Origin: an uncultured bacterium
GTDB lineage: Bacteria > Acidobacteriota > Aminicenantia > Aminicenantales > Saccharicenantaceae
Direction: 5' to 3'
Assembly: GCA_937920515.1 (NCBI GenBank)
Contig: CALEUG010000001.1
Coordinates: 1 to 64,000 of the forward strand
DNA length: 64,000 nt
Every line of letters begins with the position of its first letter. Within the stretch, counting starts at the first letter, position 1. Shown one piece after another: positions 1-9,456 of the stretch. The translations under genes and the position numbers were made by a program. The notes beneath the pieces were generated by a model. That model had not been told where the DNA came from, searched no databases, and was given only the letters and a program-made list of their open reading frames with translations.

Positions 1-177
1 TTCAATTAAAAGTTTTAACAAAACCTTTAAGGGAGGAAGCCCCGCTTTTTCAAGTACTGACTTTATAAAAGCCCTGGCTTCCTCAACCCCAATCCCTGTG
101 GCCGGAGCCCCACCCCGCCGCTCCCATACAGACCCCTTAGACCGGATACCATGTCTTAGCCGGAAAGAAGATTTTTA

Positions 178-206
178 TTGACTTTTATTAGCGGATTTTG
201 TATTTA
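178..206 (+). promoter_or_regulatory. candidate sigma70-type promoter TTGACT-17-TATTTA upstream of the EPS sugar genes
   Basis: TTGACT at 178-183, 17-nt spacer, TATTTA at 201-206; located before the first CDS. Confidence 0.35.
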
Positions 207-393
207 TTGAATCACGGGAGGAACTGGGCCAAGGCAAATGGGTGCCTCAGCTAAGGTAAAGGACTATTGTCTTTTTTTCGAGGGTGGAGTATATTAGTAT
301 GTGTTCAGTATTCGTCAATATTCAGGGCAACAGGATTTTAACGTAGCAAAAGGCCTCAAGATAAACTCATTTGAAGGAAAGGGAATTAACAAT

Positions 394-1506
394 ATGCCAA
401 ACATCCCCTTTGTTGACCTGAAGAGCCAGTACCAATCCATCAAGACTGAAATTGATGCTGCCATCCAGTCGGTCCTCAACGACACCGCCTTCGTCGGCGG
501 AAAATACGTTGAAGCCTTCGAGAAGGCTTTTGCCGCCAGTTACGGCGTTAATCACTGCATTTCCTGCGCCAATGGCACCGATGCCATTTACATCAGCCTG
601 AAAGCTGCCGGCATCGGACCCGGAGACGAGGTCATCACCGCTGCCAACACCTTTATCGCCACCTCGGAAGCCATAACTCAGGCCGGGGCCCGCCCTGTCT
701 TCGTTGATAACGACGAGTTTTACCACCTCAACCCGGATAAGCTGGAAGAAAAAATCACCGCAAAAACCAGAGCTGTCATTCCCGTTCATCTTTACGGCCA
801 GCCGGCAGCCATAGATAAAATCAAGGCCATCTGCGACCACCACCACCTGCTCATGATCGAGGACTGCGCCCAGTCCCACTTCGCCACCTTCCATGGCCAG
901 AAAACCGGAACCTTCGGACTGGCCGGAACCTTCAGCTTCTACCCAGGAAAGAACCTCGGGGCCTATGGCGACGGCGGAGCCATCATCACCAATGACGACG
1001 AGTTTGCCCTCCGGGCCCGCCTGTTCGCCAACCATGGCTCCCGGAAAAAATACATCCACGAAATTGAAGGCATAAACAGCCGCCTCGACGGACTGCAGGC
1101 TGCAATCCTGAGCGTCAAGCTAAAATACATTGAAGACTGGAACAGCGCTCGCTACCAGCATGCACTCAAACTCAACGACCTCCTCTCCGACATACCTCAA
1201 ATCACCACCCCCAGAATACGTCCAGGCTGCTCTCACATCTTCCATATTTACTGCATCCGGGTTCCGGAGCGCGAAAAACTGATTGATTACCTCAAGGCTC
1301 AGGGGATCGCCACCAACATCCACTACCCCCATGCTCTCCCCTTCGCCCCGGCCTACGCCCACCTCAACCACAGGCCGGAAGATTTTCCCGTGGCCTACGC
1401 CTACCAGGGCCAGATCCTTTCATTGCCGATGTACCCTGAGTTAACGGAGAAGCAAATAGAGTATATATCGGAATCTTTGCATAAATTTTATTCCAACCGG
1501 GTTTAG
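394..1506 (+). CDS. DegT/DnrJ/EryC1/StrS family PLP-dependent sugar aminotransferase
   Basis: ORF 301..1506; start at 394 (MPNIPFVDLKSQYQ) matches the family N-terminus; motifs CANGTDAIYISLKA, FSFYPGKNLGAYGDGGA. Confidence 0.93.
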   Translation: MPNIPFVDLKSQYQSIKTEIDAAIQSVLNDTAFVGGKYVEAFEKAFAASYGVNHCISCANGTDAIYISLKAAGIGPGDEVITAANTFIATSEAITQAGARPVFVDNDEFYHLNPDKLEEKITAKTRAVIPVHLYGQPAAIDKIKAICDHHHLLMIEDCAQSHFATFHGQKTGTFGLAGTFSFYPGKNLGAYGDGGAIITNDDEFALRARLFANHGSRKKYIHEIEGINSRLDGLQAAILSVKLKYIEDWNSARYQHALKLNDLLSDIPQITTPRIRPGCSHIFHIYCIRVPEREKLIDYLKAQGIATNIHYPHALPFAPAYAHLNHRPEDFPVAYAYQGQILSLPMYPELTEKQIEYISESLHKFYSNRV

Positions 1507-1538
1507 CCAAGGACCCGGCGGAAAAAGGGAGCGGAGAC

Positions 1539-2561
1539 ATGATAAATGTCGGCGTTATCGGTTTCGGTTACTGGGGGCCGAACGTAGCCAGAAACTTCAA
1601 CGCCAGCCCGGAGGCCAGGCTCACGGCCGTCTGTGACCTGCGCCCACAACGGATGCTGGTGGCTACTTCGACCTACCCCTTCATCAAGGCTTATGCCAAC
1701 CCGGACGAGCTGATCAAGGACCCGGAAATAGATGTGGTGGCCGTGGTCACGCCTGTTTCCAGCCATTATGACCTGGCCCGCAAGGCCCTGCTCAACGGCA
1801 AGCACATCTTCGTGGAAAAGCCCTTCACCCTGAACAGCCAGGAAGCGGAAGACCTGATCGAGCTGGCCGCCAAAAAGAACCTAAAAATCATGGTGGACCA
1901 TACCTTTCTGTTCACCGGCGCTGTCATGAAAATGAAAGAACTCATCGACTCGGGCGAACTCGGAGACATTCTCTTCTACGACTCGGTCCGGGTTAACCTG
2001 GGCCTTTTCCAGCACGACGTCAACGTGGTCTGGGATTTAGCCCCCCATGATTTTTCAATTATGTGTCACCTGATCAAGGAAAAACCGCTGGCCGTCTCGG
2101 CCCAGGGCGTTTCCCACTACAACGGCGATTTTGAGGACGTGGCTTACATCACGGTTTACTTCAACACCCCTCACCTCATAGCCCATTTCCACGTCAACTG
2201 GCTCAGCCCGGTTAAGGTGCGCCGCACCATCATCAGCGGCAACCGCAAGATGCTCCTCTGGGATGACATTTCGGCCGACGAAAAGGTCAAAATCTACGAC
2301 CGCGGAGTGGAGCTCAAGATCCAGACCTCAGAAGAACACGTCCACAACATGCTCATTAATTACCGCATCGGCGACGTCTACGTGCCCAAGCTGGAACCCA
2401 CCGAGGCCCTGAAGAAAGAAGTTGATTATTTCATAGAATGCCTGCAGCAGAACAAGGAACCTGTCAACAACGGCCAGGCCGGTCTGATGGTGGTCAGGTT
2501 GCTCGAAGCTTCCAACAGGTCTATCGCCCAGAAGGGCCATCTGGTAAAATTAACAGAGTAA
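1539..2561 (+). CDS. Gfo/Idh/MocA family oxidoreductase (WlbA/WbpB-like)
   Basis: N-terminal Rossmann GVIGFGYWGPNVARNF, EKPFTLN motif typical of the family. Confidence 0.9.
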   Translation: MINVGVIGFGYWGPNVARNFNASPEARLTAVCDLRPQRMLVATSTYPFIKAYANPDELIKDPEIDVVAVVTPVSSHYDLARKALLNGKHIFVEKPFTLNSQEAEDLIELAAKKNLKIMVDHTFLFTGAVMKMKELIDSGELGDILFYDSVRVNLGLFQHDVNVVWDLAPHDFSIMCHLIKEKPLAVSAQGVSHYNGDFEDVAYITVYFNTPHLIAHFHVNWLSPVKVRRTIISGNRKMLLWDDISADEKVKIYDRGVELKIQTSEEHVHNMLINYRIGDVYVPKLEPTEALKKEVDYFIECLQQNKEPVNNGQAGLMVVRLLEASNRSIAQKGHLVKLTE

Positions 2562-2589
2562 TAGAATTCAAGCTTAAAGGGAGGACCTG

Positions 2590-3063
2590 ATGGAATACTG
2601 TCGCATTGCCCCCGATGTTAAGCTGGGGGAAAACGTAAAAATTTTCGCCTTCGTCAACCTCTACGGTTGCACCATCGGCGACAACACCAAGATCGGAACC
2701 TTCGTGGAAATTCAAAAGGGCGCGGTCATCGGCAAAAACTGCAAGATTTCTTCGCATACCTTCATCTGCGAGGGCGTGACCATCGAAGACGGGGTCTTTA
2801 TCGGCCACGGCGTAACCTTTATCAACGACCTTTATCCACGGGCCACAACCGAGGAAGGTTCCCTCCAGACCGAGCAGGACTGGAAGGTTATTCCGACCAC
2901 CGTCAAAAAGCGGGCTTCAATTGGCTCTGGCACCACCATCCTGGCCGGGGTCACCATCGGCGAAGAAGCCATAGTCGGGGCCGGCTCGGTGGTTACTAAG
3001 GATGTCCCGCCGCGCACGGTGGTGGCCGGCAACCCGGCCCGGGTGCTGCGCACGCTTGACTGA
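2590..3063 (+). CDS. left-handed beta-helix acyl/N-acetyltransferase (WbpD/WlbB-like)
   Basis: hexapeptide repeats (IGDNTKIGTFVEIQKGAVIGKNCKI), EGVFIGHGVTFIND, GNPARVL C-terminus. Confidence 0.9.
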   Translation: MEYCRIAPDVKLGENVKIFAFVNLYGCTIGDNTKIGTFVEIQKGAVIGKNCKISSHTFICEGVTIEDGVFIGHGVTFINDLYPRATTEEGSLQTEQDWKVIPTTVKKRASIGSGTTILAGVTIGEEAIVGAGSVVTKDVPPRTVVAGNPARVLRTLD

Positions 3064-3119
3064 TAAGCGGGACTTTGTGATATAAATTTATATCATAGGG
3101 TACAGCCGGGAACGGGGCC

Positions 3120-4574
3120 ATGCTGAAAGAACGGGACCGATTTTTAAAGGAAGTTGCCTTCCTTCTTGACATTTTATTTCTGACCGCAGCTTATATCCTG
3201 TCCTATGGCCTCAGGGAATTATTCGATGTCAACCTGAAACTTTCCCGGCTCATTCCGGAAGCCGAAGTCAGCGGCACTCCCCTTTCCACCTTTCATCAGT
3301 ATGCCCTGGCCTATTTCCTGGGAATTTTTATCTGGATCCTGGCCCTATTCCTGAGCAGAAGCTATAAGTTCCTGCGAATTGAACCTTATTATCGGACCGC
3401 GGCCAGGGTGATCAACTCTTCTGTGCTGATGTTTTTTGGTTACGGAACGGCCCTGTTCGTCCTGAAAGCGGCCTATCTCAGCCGGCTTTTCTTTTTCATT
3501 TTCATAGTGACCGGCACCCTGTCCCTGCTTGTTGACCGGGCCATCGTCGTTGCCGCCCTCAGAAAAATTCACGAGCAGGGTTACAACTGGCGGCATATCC
3601 TGGTGGTCGGAACCGGAAATCGAGCGGAGCAATTCATAAACAAGGTACGGAAGAACCCCGACTGGGGGCTCAAGGTTATCGGGGTCATCAACGACGACGA
3701 GCAGCGGGATATAAAGGAAGTAAACGGGGTTAAAGTGATAGGCAGCATGAAGGATCTGCTTGATATCTTCCACCGGGTGCCGGTTGACCAGGTGGTTTTT
3801 GTCCTGCCGCGCTCAAGGCTCAACCAGATCCAGGAAGCCCTCCACATCTGCGAGGTGGAAGGCAAGGAAACTTCCATAGCCATAGACCTTTACGACATGA
3901 AGATTGCCCGCTCGGTGATAACCGAAATAGATGGCATACCCCTTTTGAGTTATAACACTGTCCGCATCGGTGAGTGGCAGCTTTTAGTCAAGCGGGCCAT
4001 GGATATATTTATTTCTTCGCTGGCCATTCTCATCTTGAGCCCGATTTACGTGGCCGCAGCTGTGGCCATCAAGCTTACTTCCCCTGGCCCGGTCTTTTTC
4101 AGGCAGGAGCGACTGGGTCTTCATGGACGGAAATTTAAGCTGCTCAAGTTCCGGACGATGAGAATCGATGCCGATAAGCATCTTTCCCGGGTCAACGACC
4201 TGGCCGAAATGACGACACCTGAATTCAAGAACAAGAAATTAAAATATATCACTCCGGTCGGTCGCTTCCTGAGAAAATTCAGCATAGATGAATTCCCCCA
4301 GTTCTTTAACGTCCTGGCCGGCGATATGAGCATCGTCGGGCCCAGGCCGACTGTGCCCTGCGAGGTGGAAAAATACGAGGTCTGGCAGCGCCGTCGCTTT
4401 TCCATGAAGCCGGGTATCACCTGCCTGTGGCAGATATCCGGCCGTAACGAAATAGACCACAACGGCTGGATGAAGCTGGACCTGGAATACATCGACAATT
4501 TTTCACTGTGGCTTGATGTTAGCATAATTTTCAAGACCATACCGGCAGTCCTGTTTGGAAAAGGCGCCTATTGA
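3120..4574 (+). CDS. exopolysaccharide biosynthesis polyprenyl glycosylphosphotransferase (bacterial sugar transferase)
   Basis: N-terminal TM segments, central nucleotide-binding-like domain, C-terminal KRAMDIFISS...GPVFFRQERLG...LLKFRTM...SIDEFPQFFNVLAGDMSIVGPRP. Confidence 0.95.
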   Translation: MLKERDRFLKEVAFLLDILFLTAAYILSYGLRELFDVNLKLSRLIPEAEVSGTPLSTFHQYALAYFLGIFIWILALFLSRSYKFLRIEPYYRTAARVINSSVLMFFGYGTALFVLKAAYLSRLFFFIFIVTGTLSLLVDRAIVVAALRKIHEQGYNWRHILVVGTGNRAEQFINKVRKNPDWGLKVIGVINDDEQRDIKEVNGVKVIGSMKDLLDIFHRVPVDQVVFVLPRSRLNQIQEALHICEVEGKETSIAIDLYDMKIARSVITEIDGIPLLSYNTVRIGEWQLLVKRAMDIFISSLAILILSPIYVAAAVAIKLTSPGPVFFRQERLGLHGRKFKLLKFRTMRIDADKHLSRVNDLAEMTTPEFKNKKLKYITPVGRFLRKFSIDEFPQFFNVLAGDMSIVGPRPTVPCEVEKYEVWQRRRFSMKPGITCLWQISGRNEIDHNGWMKLDLEYIDNFSLWLDVSIIFKTIPAVLFGKGAY

Positions 4575-4614
4575 AGACTGAAGCTTTTAATGGTATAAAG
4601 AAACGGGGCAAAAA

Positions 4615-5919
4615 TTGAAATTAGAAAAAATTGCAGCCTGCCTTGTTTTTTTATTATCCCTGTCTGCTTTCATAACCTTTCCTGCCCCGGCCAGGGCCCA
4701 GAGCGCCAACTGGATGACTACCTCTGTCCTGGGACTGCTGCCGGCTGCCCCCTGGAAGATGGGTATACTGAGGGGCTACCGGGCTTTTACTCTGGGCAAC
4801 GCAGGCTACGATTCTGACATCTACTATGGTTTCCGGGGCGAAGAATACCCCGATTTCACCTTCACCGCCGGCCCCTCCTTCCAGTGGTTTGTGCCGCTTA
4901 AGAAATTGATAATTTTTGACACCTACCAGCAGCTCCAGGGCGCATTTTACGTCAAAAACGAAAAGGAAAAAGCCTTTAATTACAGGACACACGCTCAGGT
5001 CCACTTCCTTTCCAAGAAATTCTACGGTAAAACAGCACTCTTTTATAACAACAGTCGCCGCCGCTTCAGCCCGGAGCTTATACTGAATATCAGGGAAGAA
5101 CAACTGGCCTGGGATGGCCTGATGCTCTGGCAATTCTCAAGGTCAGGGGCTGTGGCCTGGCAGCTCCGCACCGCCAGGTATAACTACAGCAATGCCGAAT
5201 ACGAAGGAATCTCGCTCGACCGGGAATTAAACCGTCGGGAAATATACGGCGACACTTTCCTTTATTTTCAGCCCAACCCGAAGTTCAGGTTCTTCTTGAA
5301 CGGCCAGATGGGTTTTTATAATTTCAAATACATAGAATCGAAGATAAAGGACAGCTGGAGCTATGCCGTCCTCGGGGGGCTGGAATTCACGCCCGAACTC
5401 TCGCCGACCGGGACCACCTTCCAGGGCGGTTTCAGCATAGGCTACATTTATCTTGACCCGAAAACCCCAACTTACCAGCCAGCCTCGGATATTGTGGGCA
5501 ATGGCTCGGTAAGCATAACTCTGAGCCGCTGGCTGACTGCCAGGGGGTATTATGCCAGGAATTTCAGTGTTTCCATATACTCCAGCTTGCTGCACTACCT
5601 GAGCACGATTTACGGTGGCGGGCTGACCTTTCGCCTGAGCAACAGGGTGAGCCTGGGTAATAACCTAACTTTCGGACAGACCGAGTATCCCTTTGAAAGA
5701 GAAGGCTGGGCCACGTCCCCTGCCTACAAGTTCATCACGCTTTCGGCTAACCTGGGAATAAGGCTGGGAAAGGAATGGAATTTTAACTTCTTCGGGAACA
5801 TGAGCCAGAGGAAAATTTTCCCCGCTGAGCAAAAACTTAACCGCTATTTCATCGGTTTCAGCCTTACTTTCGGCTCGGTCCCCGGCGAAAATGTTTTGCC
5901 AATACCTTCGCTGATATGA
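4615..5919 (+). CDS. predicted outer-membrane beta-barrel protein of the exopolysaccharide locus
   Basis: signal peptide (PAPARAQ), alternating aromatic beta-strand pattern throughout; genomic context between sugar transferase and OPX gene. Confidence 0.75.
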   Translation: MKLEKIAACLVFLLSLSAFITFPAPARAQSANWMTTSVLGLLPAAPWKMGILRGYRAFTLGNAGYDSDIYYGFRGEEYPDFTFTAGPSFQWFVPLKKLIIFDTYQQLQGAFYVKNEKEKAFNYRTHAQVHFLSKKFYGKTALFYNNSRRRFSPELILNIREEQLAWDGLMLWQFSRSGAVAWQLRTARYNYSNAEYEGISLDRELNRREIYGDTFLYFQPNPKFRFFLNGQMGFYNFKYIESKIKDSWSYAVLGGLEFTPELSPTGTTFQGGFSIGYIYLDPKTPTYQPASDIVGNGSVSITLSRWLTARGYYARNFSVSIYSSLLHYLSTIYGGGLTFRLSNRVSLGNNLTFGQTEYPFEREGWATSPAYKFITLSANLGIRLGKEWNFNFFGNMSQRKIFPAEQKLNRYFIGFSLTFGSVPGENVLPIPSLI

Positions 5920-5962
5920 AATATAAAAGGCTTAAAACGACAAAATATAAGAAAGCTACCGG

Positions 5963-6844
5963 ATGGAGAGAAGCGGAATGAAAAAGCGCAGAAGATCGAG
6001 AACTATTTTGGGTGGTATTTTTCTAATTTTTGCCCTTGTTTTCTGGCTGAGCCCTGTCCAGGCCCGGCAGCAGGCAGAGAAGGCCCAGGCCAGCCAGGTG
6101 GTTGAATACCGTATCGGGGCCAAGGACCTGCTGGAGATTAAGGTCTACGAGCTACCCGAGCTCAACCAGACGGTGCGGGTAGCCGAAGACGGTACCATTA
6201 CCTTAGCCGTGGTCGGTCCGGTGCCAGCCTCCGGCCTGACCGCCCAGGAGCTTGAGAAGCGAATCGCCGCCATCCTGAATGAAAAATACACCAAGAGTGC
6301 TCACGTTACGGTTATAATCAGGGAACACCAGAAGATCGCCGTTCTGGGAGCGGTCAGTCGACCCGGGCTTTACGAGATGGCCGGCCCCACCACCCTTGTC
6401 CAGATATTATCGGAAGCCGGCGGTCTGACCCAGCAGGCCGGCAAGGAAATTCACATCTTGAGGCAGCAGGACAACGGCAATAAAGAAAGAATAGTGCTGG
6501 GCGTTGATGACCTGATGAGGCGGAGCCAGGATGCCAACATTATTCTAAAACCCAAAGATGAAATTATCGTACCTTTTGACCAGACCCTGACCGTCTTTGT
6601 CTACGGCGAAGTCAGAAATCCCGGGGCCATCCAGTTCCTGGAATCAAAGGGGCTGACCCTGCTCAAGGCCGTGGCCCAGGCCGGTGGCCTGACCGAGTGG
6701 GCCAACGCCGTCCAGGTCCTGGTTAAAAGAAAAGACCCGCAGACCGGCAGGGAAAAGAACCTGTGGTTTAACCTGAAAAAAATTATAGATGGCAAACGTC
6801 CTGATTTCCCCCTGCAGGATGGAGATATCATTGTGGTCAAGTAG
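5963..6844 (+). CDS. polysaccharide export (OPX/Wza-like) protein, short form, with Poly_export and SLBB domains
   Basis: YRIGAKDLLEIKVYELPELNQTVRVAEDGTITLAVVGPVPASGLT, SLBB-like VLGAVSRPGLYEM / VYGEVRNPGAIQF; ends at QDGDIIVVK; alternative start at 5978. Confidence 0.92.
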   Translation: MERSGMKKRRRSRTILGGIFLIFALVFWLSPVQARQQAEKAQASQVVEYRIGAKDLLEIKVYELPELNQTVRVAEDGTITLAVVGPVPASGLTAQELEKRIAAILNEKYTKSAHVTVIIREHQKIAVLGAVSRPGLYEMAGPTTLVQILSEAGGLTQQAGKEIHILRQQDNGNKERIVLGVDDLMRRSQDANIILKPKDEIIVPFDQTLTVFVYGEVRNPGAIQFLESKGLTLLKAVAQAGGLTEWANAVQVLVKRKDPQTGREKNLWFNLKKIIDGKRPDFPLQDGDIIVVK

Positions 6845-6959
6845 CACCGGAATCAGGCCAAAAGCTTAACTTAGATGGACTCAATAAGAGCAGGGAAGTT
6901 TAAAAAATGGGAAAAAAAGAGAAGCTAACAAGAAACGAATTAAATATTCAGGATAGAAC

Positions 6960-9242
6960 ATGCATAAATTAACTTCAGGCAACTTAAACAGGCCAGCCCA
7001 GCAGAACCTGCTGGAACAGATACTTTATTACTGGCACGCCATGCTCAGGTGGAAATGGACCGGCCTGACGACGGCTTTCTTGATAATAACCCTGACCCTG
7101 GTCTATATCTTTATTTCGCCGCACATCTATTCAGCCAAAGGCACCATCTGGATAGATGAGACCCAGAGTGTGCTACCGTTTGAGGAATTATCCCGCCTTA
7201 GCGGTGGAATTAATTCCCAGAGCCACGCCCTGCTGCTTAAAAGCCGGTCGCTGGCTTCAGACGTCATCGAAAAGATGCAGCTCCACCAGCACCCGGAATT
7301 TATGGGACCCAGACTTCCGGTCAAGCTGGCCTCGGAAAAAATTGAACCCGATAACCCGGTTTTCAAAGAAAGGCTCATAGACGAATTTATCGCCAGCCTT
7401 AATGTTTCCCCCATCGCCGGCACCAAGTTAATCCAGGTTAGCTTTGACCACAAGAATCCGCGACTGGCCGCCGAGGTGCTAAACACCCTTCTGGATTCCT
7501 ACATAGAAATGCTGATCAAGCGCAAGTACACCGCCTCCGAGCAGGCCACCGAATTTTTAAGCACCCAGATCGCAGCCCTTAGACAAGACATTGAAGAGGC
7601 CGAAAAGAAGCTGGCCGAGCTGGGAACGGCCCAGGGCATCCTGCCCCTGAGCTCGGCTGAAGCCCCGTTGATTTCCAAGATAACCGAGGTCAACACTGCC
7701 CTGACCGCAGCCACTCTGGATCGGGTCAATAAATACACCACTTACAACCAGTTCAAAGCTCTGAGGCCGGAAGAGTTGCCCGAATCCCCGTCCAACCCGG
7801 CCATTACCCGCCTGCGCGAGCAGTACGCCCTGCTCAGCCGGGAATATGCCCGGCGGCTGGCCACCCTTAAACCCGAATACCCCGAAATGCAGAAGCTCAA
7901 ATCCGAGATTGAAGCTACCTACGAGTCATTGAACAGGGAGAAAGAAAACTTAATCAAGACAGCCTATGCCGAATACCAGGGAGCTCTGGCCAAAGAACAG
8001 AACCTGCAGAGGCTGTTAGACGACCTCAAGGCCCAGGCTTACAGGGCCAACAGCACGGCCATCCTTTATAACAGCCTGAAAATAGAAACGGAAAACAAAA
8101 AAGCCCTGCTGGAAGCCCTGTCCAAGAGACAGAGCGAAACCGACCTGGCCTCTCGCCTTAAAGACCTCCAGGCCCTGAATGTCTGGATAGTGGATAAAGC
8201 TTCTTTACCGGTAGACCCTTCTTTTCCCAACCGCCGCAAGACTTTACTGATCGGTTTCCTGCTGGCCCTGGCTGGTGGAGCCGGAACTTCCCTCTTCATC
8301 AATTACCTGGTGTCCACCGTTAAGTCATCCCGCGATGTCCTCCAGGCCACCGGCTGGCCCACCATCGGCACCATCCCGGCCTTCGAAAAAGAATACAAGC
8401 CGAAGGGGCCCCGGGCCGAGTTTCGAACCCTGTCCAGCTTGCTCAAGGGCAAACCAGGCATTCTGGAAAAAAAGAAGAAAAAGCACAATCCACATAAACC
8501 GAAGGACCTATCGTTGAAACCCGACCAGCCTTCCGCTGCCGAGCCTGACCACAACAACCACCAGATCGAGCTTATCATCCAGCGCGAACCGCGCTGCATC
8601 CAGTCCGAAGCTTTCCGCTCGATCAGGACTTCCCTGCTGCTGTCGTTAGATAGCCCCGCCCGCCGGGCCCTGATTCTCTCCAGCCCCCTGAGCAAGGACG
8701 GGAAATCATCTGTAATCTCCAATCTGGCCCTGGCCCTGGCTCAAGCTCACAAGCGGGTGGTGGTGGTGGATTCAGACCTGAGAAAGCCCCGGATGCAGGA
8801 AATCTTTAACCTGGATTACACCTGGGGCCTGACCCATTTTCTGAGTGCCATCGTCGACGCTTCAGAAATAATCCGTCCGACCGCCTACACCAATCTGTTC
8901 GTGGTGCCTTCGGGCATAACTCCTACCGACCCGCTGGAGATAATGTTCTCCGACAAGATGAAAGCCTTCATCAACTTTCTGAAGCAGCAATTTGACTTTG
9001 TGCTTTTCGACTCGCCTCCCATCCTGGCCGTATCAGACGCCCTGGTGCTCGGCAAACAGGTTGACGGCCTGATAATGGTGGTCAGGGCCGGCCAGACGCC
9101 GCTCAATGCCCTGAAACAGGCCCGGAACAAGGTGGAAGACCACAAAATAAACTGCCTGGGGGTGATCATCAACGGCGTTAGCCTCCTGGAACAGGAAGGC
9201 TATTACGCCAGGCAGTATTATCACTATTCCAAGCCACTCTAA
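6960..9242 (+). CDS. Wzz-domain chain-length determinant / BY-family tyrosine kinase (Wzc-like)
   Basis: Wzz-like N-terminus with two TM, coiled coil, Walker A SSPLSKDGKSS, Walker A' VVVVDSDLRKP, Tyr-rich C-terminal tail YYARQYYHYSKPL. Confidence 0.93.
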   Translation: MHKLTSGNLNRPAQQNLLEQILYYWHAMLRWKWTGLTTAFLIITLTLVYIFISPHIYSAKGTIWIDETQSVLPFEELSRLSGGINSQSHALLLKSRSLASDVIEKMQLHQHPEFMGPRLPVKLASEKIEPDNPVFKERLIDEFIASLNVSPIAGTKLIQVSFDHKNPRLAAEVLNTLLDSYIEMLIKRKYTASEQATEFLSTQIAALRQDIEEAEKKLAELGTAQGILPLSSAEAPLISKITEVNTALTAATLDRVNKYTTYNQFKALRPEELPESPSNPAITRLREQYALLSREYARRLATLKPEYPEMQKLKSEIEATYESLNREKENLIKTAYAEYQGALAKEQNLQRLLDDLKAQAYRANSTAILYNSLKIETENKKALLEALSKRQSETDLASRLKDLQALNVWIVDKASLPVDPSFPNRRKTLLIGFLLALAGGAGTSLFINYLVSTVKSSRDVLQATGWPTIGTIPAFEKEYKPKGPRAEFRTLSSLLKGKPGILEKKKKKHNPHKPKDLSLKPDQPSAAEPDHNNHQIELIIQREPRCIQSEAFRSIRTSLLLSLDSPARRALILSSPLSKDGKSSVISNLALALAQAHKRVVVVDSDLRKPRMQEIFNLDYTWGLTHFLSAIVDASEIIRPTAYTNLFVVPSGITPTDPLEIMFSDKMKAFINFLKQQFDFVLFDSPPILAVSDALVLGKQVDGLIMVVRAGQTPLNALKQARNKVEDHKINCLGVIINGVSLLEQEGYYARQYYHYSKPL

Positions 9243-9456
9243 AGGTCGTAAAAAATATGTTGAAAACAGACCTGGCTTTATAGAAAATAATAAAAGGCCC
9301 GGGCAATTCTGGAACGGAAGCCCGACGGGTTGATCATGATTTGTTTGTTGCTTTTACGACGGGCAAAAGCAACATCTTTATCTATAAGATAAAAATAAAA
9401 GAGTGCTCAAGCTCAGGAAAATGAGCCTGACCGTTCTCAAGGCAAGGAAGCGATAG

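Noticed and set aside
8466-8482. A7 run in the BY-kinase gene as a programmed frameshift site
   Set aside because: The zero frame is open through the whole conserved kinase domain, with no downstream stimulatory structure evident.
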